This document shows, in pieces, positions 59,986-64,000 of a stretch of 64,000 nucleotides of DNA. A model generated the notes under the pieces. The model searched no databases, was not told where the DNA came from, and worked only from the letters and a program-made list of their open reading frames with translations. The number at the start of each line of letters is the position of its first letter. The stretch's first letter is position 1. Source of the DNA: Methylobacterium radiotolerans JCM 2831 (GTDB lineage: Bacteria; Pseudomonadota; Alphaproteobacteria; Rhizobiales; Beijerinckiaceae); assembly GCF_000019725.1 (NCBI RefSeq), contig NC_010505.1, positions 930,001 through 994,000 on the forward strand. The letters are read 5' to 3'. A program made the translations under genes and the position numbers.

Positions 59986-61380
59986 ATGGCGGAGTCCGCG
60001 GTGACCACGGGTGAGCGGGCGGGTGCGGGGGCAGGGCGCGACCTCGCCCGGAGCCTCACCGCGCCGGGCCTCGTCGCCATCGGCCTCGGCGCCACGATCG
60101 GCGCCGGCATCTTCGTGCTCACCGGAACGGCGGCGGCGCAGTACGCGGGCCCGGCGCTCAGCCTTTCCTTCGTGATCGGCGGCATCGCCTGCGGCCTCGT
60201 GGGCCTGTGCTACGCCGAGCTGGCCGCCATGATCCCGGAGCCGGGATCCACCTACACCTACACCCGCGCGAGCCTCGGGCGGTTTCCCGCCTGGATCATC
60301 GGCTGGGACCTCGTCCTCGAATTCGCCGTGGCGGCGGCGACCGTGGCGGTGGGCTGGTCGGGCTACGCGCAGTCCCTCGCGGCGGAGTTCGGCCTGCATC
60401 TGCCGCGGGCCCTGGCCGGGGCGCCCGGCGACGGCGGCCTCGTCAACCTCCCGGCGGCCGGGATCGTGCTGCTGCTCAGCGCCCTGCTGATGCGCGCCAC
60501 CGAGGAGGCCTCCCTGGTCAACGGGCTGCTGGTCGCCTGCAAGGTCGCGATCATCCTGGCCTTCGTGGGCGTCGGCGTGGCCCATCTCCGGCCGGACCTC
60601 TGGCACCCGTTCGTGCCGGAGAATGCCGGGACCTTCGGCGCCTACGGCTGGAGCGGCGTGTTCCGCGGCGCCGCGGTGGTGTTCTTCGCCTTCGTGGGCT
60701 TCGAGACCGTGGCGACGGCCGCGGGCGAGTGCCGGGCACCGCAGCGCGACGCGCCGGTGGGCCTGATCGGGTCCCTGCTGATCACCACGATCCTGTACGT
60801 CGCCGTGGCGGCCGTCCTCACCGGCCTCGTGCCCTACCGCGACCTCGACGTCGCCGACCCGGTGGCCAAGGCGGTCGACGTGATCGGCCTGCCGGGCTTC
60901 TCGACGATCATCAAGGCCGGCGCCCTGATCGGCCTGACCACCTCGGCGCTGACAGCCCTCTACGGGCAGAGCCGGATCTTCTTCGCCATCGCCCGCGACG
61001 GGCTCCTCCCGGGGATCTTCTGCCGGGTCCATCCGGTGACGCGGGTGCCCGTGGCGAGCCAGCTGGTGATCGGCCTGTTCACGGCGGCCGTGGCGGGGCT
61101 CGTGCCCATCGACGTCCTGGGCGAGATCGTCAGCATCGGCACGCTCCTGGCGTTCTGCCTCGTCTGCGCGACGGTGCTGATCCTGCGCCGGACCGATCCG
61201 GACCGGGCGCGCCCGTTCCGCGTGCCGGCGGTGACGCTCACGGCGGGGTTCGGGATCCTGTCCTGCCTCGCGCTGATGGCCTCGCTCCCGGCCGACACCT
61301 GGATCCGCCTCGCGGTCTGGCTGGCGATCGGCCTCGCGATCTACGCCGGCTACGGCCGGCGGCACGGTCGGCTCAGCTGA
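59986..61380 (+). CDS. APC-superfamily amino acid permease
   Basis: A 464-residue 12-helix transporter of the cationic amino acid/YfnA type. TM1 carries the substrate-binding GLGATIGAGIFVLTG motif and TM6 the VVFFAFVGFETVATAAGE motif. The C-terminal RRTDPDRARPFRVP loop and helices 11-12 complete the fold. The ATG at 59986 follows GAGGGG. The last 8 bases overlap the convergent flgC gene. Confidence 0.9.
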   Translation: MAESAVTTGERAGAGAGRDLARSLTAPGLVAIGLGATIGAGIFVLTGTAAAQYAGPALSLSFVIGGIACGLVGLCYAELAAMIPEPGSTYTYTRASLGRFPAWIIGWDLVLEFAVAAATVAVGWSGYAQSLAAEFGLHLPRALAGAPGDGGLVNLPAAGIVLLLSALLMRATEEASLVNGLLVACKVAIILAFVGVGVAHLRPDLWHPFVPENAGTFGAYGWSGVFRGAAVVFFAFVGFETVATAAGECRAPQRDAPVGLIGSLLITTILYVAVAAVLTGLVPYRDLDVADPVAKAVDVIGLPGFSTIIKAGALIGLTTSALTALYGQSRIFFAIARDGLLPGIFCRVHPVTRVPVASQLVIGLFTAAVAGLVPIDVLGEIVSIGTLLAFCLVCATVLILRRTDPDRARPFRVPAVTLTAGFGILSCLALMASLPADTWIRLAVWLAIGLAIYAGYGRRHGRLS

Positions 61381-61783
61381 TCAGGTTGATGGTGGCCTGC
61401 GCGAGCGTCTTGATCGAGGCCGAGGCGCTCAGGCTCAGCTCGTAGTTCCGGACCACCCGCTGCAGGTCGGCCGATTCGACCGCGCTGTTCACGTTCGGCA
61501 GGCGGACATAGCCGCTCGGGTCGGCCCCGGGACTGGTCGGGTCGTAGCGGGTGCGGAAGCCGGTGGTGTCGCGGGCGATCCGACCGACCGGGTCGCGGGG
61601 GCTGTCCGCCGCCACGGGGGCGAACACCGCGATCTTGCGGGCGTAGGGGGCCCCACCCGGGGTGGTCGGGACCGAATCGGCGTTGGCGAGGTTCTCGGAG
61701 ATCGCGCGGATCCGTCCGCTCTGCACCTGCCGGCCGGCGGCCAGGGCGGCGGAGGCCGAGTGGAGGGCGCTGGTGTCCGGCAT
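61373..61783 (-). CDS. flgC: Flagellar basal-body rod protein FlgC
   Basis: A 136-residue rod protein. The N-terminal helix with RAISENLANADS and the C-terminal NVNSAVESADLQRVVRNYELSLSASASIKTLAQATINLI match the paired coiled-coil ends of FlgC. Usual length is 130-145. No other flagellar gene is next to it in the window; the leftward reading frame and an 8-bp overlap with the permease stop show it is a compact separate unit. Confidence 0.85.
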   Translation of the reverse strand: MPDTSALHSASAALAAGRQVQSGRIRAISENLANADSVPTTPGGAPYARKIAVFAPVAADSPRDPVGRIARDTTGFRTRYDPTSPGADPSGYVRLPNVNSAVESADLQRVVRNYELSLSASASIKTLAQATINLIS

Positions 61784-61845
61784 GCGCGGGCCCCGTCGAC
61801 GGCGACGATCTGACCGAGTCCTCGCCGACCAGCCTTAACCGGGGG

Positions 61846-62706
61846 TTAAGAGGGCCGCGCGGACAGGCTCAGCGCGTCCCGGAGATCCTGGCCATCGGTG
61901 AGGCGCAGGCCGCGGCGGCGGAGCGCGGAGAGCAGCGCGCGGTCGGGGAACGGACAGTACGGCAGAACCGGCGCGGTCCGCCCCTCCGGCAGCGCCCCGG
62001 TCCGGGCGACCTCGTCGAGGAGCCGGTCGAGCATCGCGCGCCCGTGGGCGTGGAGCGCCACCGAGGCCCGGGTCGCGGTCGTGCCCTCGGGCAGCGGTAC
62101 GGCCTCCTGGGCGAGGATCGCGCCGGTGTCGATCGTGGCGGCCAGCCGGTGCAGGGTCATGCCGAACTGTCCGGGCCCGTCGGCCAGGGCATGGATCGTC
62201 GGCACAGGGCCCCGGTGGCGCGGCAGCAGGCCGGGATGCCCGTTGACGCCGCCGAGCCGCGCCAGGCCGATGATCTCGGGCTTCAGGATCTGATCGAAAT
62301 GGTAGGTGAGGATCAGGTCCGGTGCGGCGTCCCGCAATGCCCGCGCGACGTCCGGGCCGTTGACGTCGTCGACCGTCAGGGTCGGGATGCCCAGGCGGCG
62401 GCACAGGGTCCTGAGCGGCGTCGCCTCCGGCGCGTCGCCGCTTCCGGACGCCGCCTGGGTCAGGGGCGCCAGGGGCCGCAGCAGGTCCGGCAGGCCGAAA
62501 TTGACCGCGAGGTAGGGCAGGATCCCGGTGCCCGAGCGCGCGAGGTGCCGCCGGATCTGCCCCGTCAGACCGCCGCTCGACGGCCGCTCGGCGTTCGAGA
62601 GCCCCACCAGCGCGATGTCGGCCCGGAGATCGGCGACGAGCCGGCGCACCGCGCGGGCGTTCGGCAGCGCCTCCAGGACGAACAGCGCGATCCGGGGCCG
62701 CGCCAT
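61846..62706 (-). CDS. Formyltransferase-family protein
   Basis: A 286-residue protein of the methionyl-tRNA/GART/sugar N-formyltransferase fold. The catalytic triad is recognisable as Asn and His in GGVNGHPGLLPRHRG and Asp in ATIDTGAILAQ. The N-terminal third differs from Fmt (no tRNA-binding domain follows), so a sugar or capsule N-formyltransferase is more likely. The ATG at 62706 overlaps the TGA of the SDR gene by one base, so they are coupled. Confidence 0.82.
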   Translation of the reverse strand: MARPRIALFVLEALPNARAVRRLVADLRADIALVGLSNAERPSSGGLTGQIRRHLARSGTGILPYLAVNFGLPDLLRPLAPLTQAASGSGDAPEATPLRTLCRRLGIPTLTVDDVNGPDVARALRDAAPDLILTYHFDQILKPEIIGLARLGGVNGHPGLLPRHRGPVPTIHALADGPGQFGMTLHRLAATIDTGAILAQEAVPLPEGTTATRASVALHAHGRAMLDRLLDEVARTGALPEGRTAPVLPYCPFPDRALLSALRRRGLRLTDGQDLRDALSLSARPS

Positions 62707-63473
62707 CAGCGCCGCTTCCGCCGCTGGAACCGGAAGGCGTAGAGGCCGGCCTTGCGGACGTTCTCGGGCAGGAGCAGCACGGTGCGGGCGAGCGCCGTGA
62801 GGATGAACGGGAAGGCGATCACGTCGCGGTTGGCCGCGATGCCCTTGGCGATCCGCACGGCCGCCTCCTCGGCGCTGATCTCCAGCGGCCGCCAGCCCTT
62901 GAGCTCGCCGCCCATCGGCGTCTTCACGTAGCCCGGGGTGACGACGTTGACCTTCACGCCCCGGGGCGCGACCTTCTGGCGCAGGGCGAGGCCGTGGGCG
63001 ACCAGGGCCGCCTTGGCGCCGCTGTAGGCCGGCGCGTCCTGGAGCGGCGCGTAGGCCGCGAGCGACGACAGCAGCACGATCTGACCGCGCCCGCGCTGGA
63101 GCATCAGCGTCAGGGTGGGCAGCATCACGTTGAGCGTGCCGGTGTAGTTGATGTCGGCGGTCTCGAAGGCCACGTCCTCGGCCTCCACCTGCCCCTCCTG
63201 ATTGCCGCCGTTCACCGCCGCGTTGGCGATGACGAGGTCGAGGGGGGCCTCGGCATCCGACCGGTGGACCAGCGCCACGGTGGCGGCCCGGTCGCGGGTG
63301 TCGAGGCGGGCGGTCTCGACGGTCGCGCCGCCGGCGCGGCAGTCGCGGGCGACGATCTCCAGCCGCTCGGCGTTGCGGCCGACCAGGATGAGGCTCGTGC
63401 CGGATTGCGCGTAGTGGCGCGCCAGCGCGGCGCCGATGCCGCTCGACGCGCCGGTGATCAGGATACGGGGCAT
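62706..63473 (-). CDS. SDR-family oxidoreductase in capsule-type cluster
   Basis: A 255-residue classical SDR: TGASSGIGAA, NAAVNGGNQ in the NNAG position, the catalytic Ser in VLLSSLAAYAPL, and Y-S-G-A-K with Tyr and Lys. The C-terminus is basic with hydrophobic FPFILTALARTVLLLP, suggesting membrane association. It lies between the capsule-export-like gene (115 bp upstream) and the coupled formyltransferase, and may act on a sugar nucleotide or lipid of that pathway. Confidence 0.86.
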   Translation of the reverse strand: MPRILITGASSGIGAALARHYAQSGTSLILVGRNAERLEIVARDCRAGGATVETARLDTRDRAATVALVHRSDAEAPLDLVIANAAVNGGNQEGQVEAEDVAFETADINYTGTLNVMLPTLTLMLQRGRGQIVLLSSLAAYAPLQDAPAYSGAKAALVAHGLALRQKVAPRGVKVNVVTPGYVKTPMGGELKGWRPLEISAEEAAVRIAKGIAANRDVIAFPFILTALARTVLLLPENVRKAGLYAFRFQRRKRR

Positions 63474-63588
63474 GGGGCGGGTTACGCCGCCGCGCGGGGA
63501 AAGATCAAGGCCGGGAAAGGCTCACCGGCGGTGAAACGCGCTTCAAAGGCCGCCGAACGGCGACGGTCCCGGAGTCCGGCGAGTCCGG

Positions 63589-64000
63589 TCAGTAGACCGG
63601 CGCGAGCTCGCCGTCGCGCTCGGCCACCTCGCTGACCGCCCGCGCCGCCGCCAGCATCGCGTCGGGCAGGGCCGCCTCCATCCGCGGCACCGAGCCGGCC
63701 ACCGCGCGGTCGATCGCCTCCTTGGAGAAGAAGCCGCCGTTGACCTGGGTCCGGTGCAGGACCACGCGGCGGAAATCCGCCATCAGGTCCATCTCCGGCG
63801 GCGTCGGATTCTTCCAGAAGCTGTCGAGATCGCCCTGATGGGTCAGGCCGGCCATGTTGTAGATCGCGGTGCCGACCGCGTGGGTCGGGCAGCCCATCTC
63901 GAGGGACAGCATCCCCACCGTGGAGTTGACGATCACCACGCCGCGGGCGCCCTTGATCAGGGCCGGGAGGTCGCCGCCGTCGATGAAGTCGAGCCGGTCG
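63589..64000 (-). CDS. Capsular polysaccharide export-type protein (KpsS-like), 5' part beyond window
   Basis: The last 136 residues of a leftward gene that continues past 64000. The visible FIDGGDLPALIKGARGVVIVNSTVGM and MGCPTHAVGTAIYNMAGLTHQGDLDSFWKNPTPP are characteristic of the KpsS/LipA-type Kdo transferase family of ABC-dependent capsule systems. Function assignment is good, but the N-terminal half is missing. It is the first visible gene of the capsule-type cluster. Confidence 0.82.
   Translation of the reverse strand, partial: DRLDFIDGGDLPALIKGARGVVIVNSTVGMLSLEMGCPTHAVGTAIYNMAGLTHQGDLDSFWKNPTPPEMDLMADFRRVVLHRTQVNGGFFSKEAIDRAVAGSVPRMEAALPDAMLAAARAVSEVAERDGELAPVY

Overview
This GC-rich window, with strong G/C preference at third codon positions, looks like chromosomal DNA of a Methylobacterium-type alphaproteobacterium (Hyphomicrobiales). 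The main reasons are the mdh-sucC-sucD-sucA-sucB-lpd block, an EcfG-class general-stress sigma factor, a candidate Irr-type iron box, and the acyltransferase-waaA-lpxK order. Nothing here is a typical insertion sequence, prophage or CRISPR array, and the gene density and overlapping stop/start codons are those of a stable chromosome.

Layout. 1-3.0 kb: leftward lipid A/Kdo genes (acyltransferase, waaA, lpxK cut by the window edge). 3.2-5.0 kb: a VIT-type iron transporter behind a candidate Irr box, a metallophosphoesterase and a 53-residue protein. 5.3-16.8 kb: an amide/peptide catabolic cluster with two amidases, an M20 peptidase, an MlrC-like M81 metallopeptidase, a cytoplasmic penicillin-acylase-like hydrolase, a ThDP enzyme and a dipeptide-type binding protein, but no permease or ATPase. 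16.8-22.4 kb: an unusual NepR-like/EcfG fusion sigma factor divergent from a cobalt-type nitrile hydratase operon, then a metallo-beta-lactamase-fold protein and an SDR. 22.5-33.9 kb: a three-domain acyltransferase/acyl-ACP synthetase, PBP1C, an orphan ParA plus membrane partner, MarC, a methyltransferase, GloB and a TetR regulator.

34.2-44.5 kb: malate dehydrogenase, succinyl-CoA synthetase and the whole 2-oxoglutarate dehydrogenase complex (E1, E2, E3), with a YciI-like protein and an SDR inserted. 44.6-47.9 kb: a tandem degenerate receiver protein, XerC-type recombinase, YnfA, RuvC and tRNA-Tyr. 48.1-54.1 kb: an SF2 helicase with a small partner, several small stress-type proteins (DUF3597, GlsB/YeaQ, DUF2892), an ankyrin protein, a polyamine-type binding protein and RidA. 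54.2-56.9 kb: rpsO-pnp with a structured leader. 57.2-61.8 kb: a polytopic GT-C-like protein with a partner, an amino acid permease and FlgC. 61.8-64 kb: capsule-type genes (KpsS-like, SDR, formyltransferase) running off the right edge.

How parts connect. The suc/lpd block forms one metabolic unit. The amidases, peptidases and acylase share very tight coupling (ATGA or GTGA overlaps, or a short gap), which argues for one imported amide or peptide-like substrate. Three small-protein genes near 50-54 kb carry matches to the EcfG promoter (GGAAC-N16/17-CGTT), one of them perfect, so the general stress response is represented both by a sigma factor and by likely targets. All functions are read from sequence motifs and family knowledge; no database search was run.
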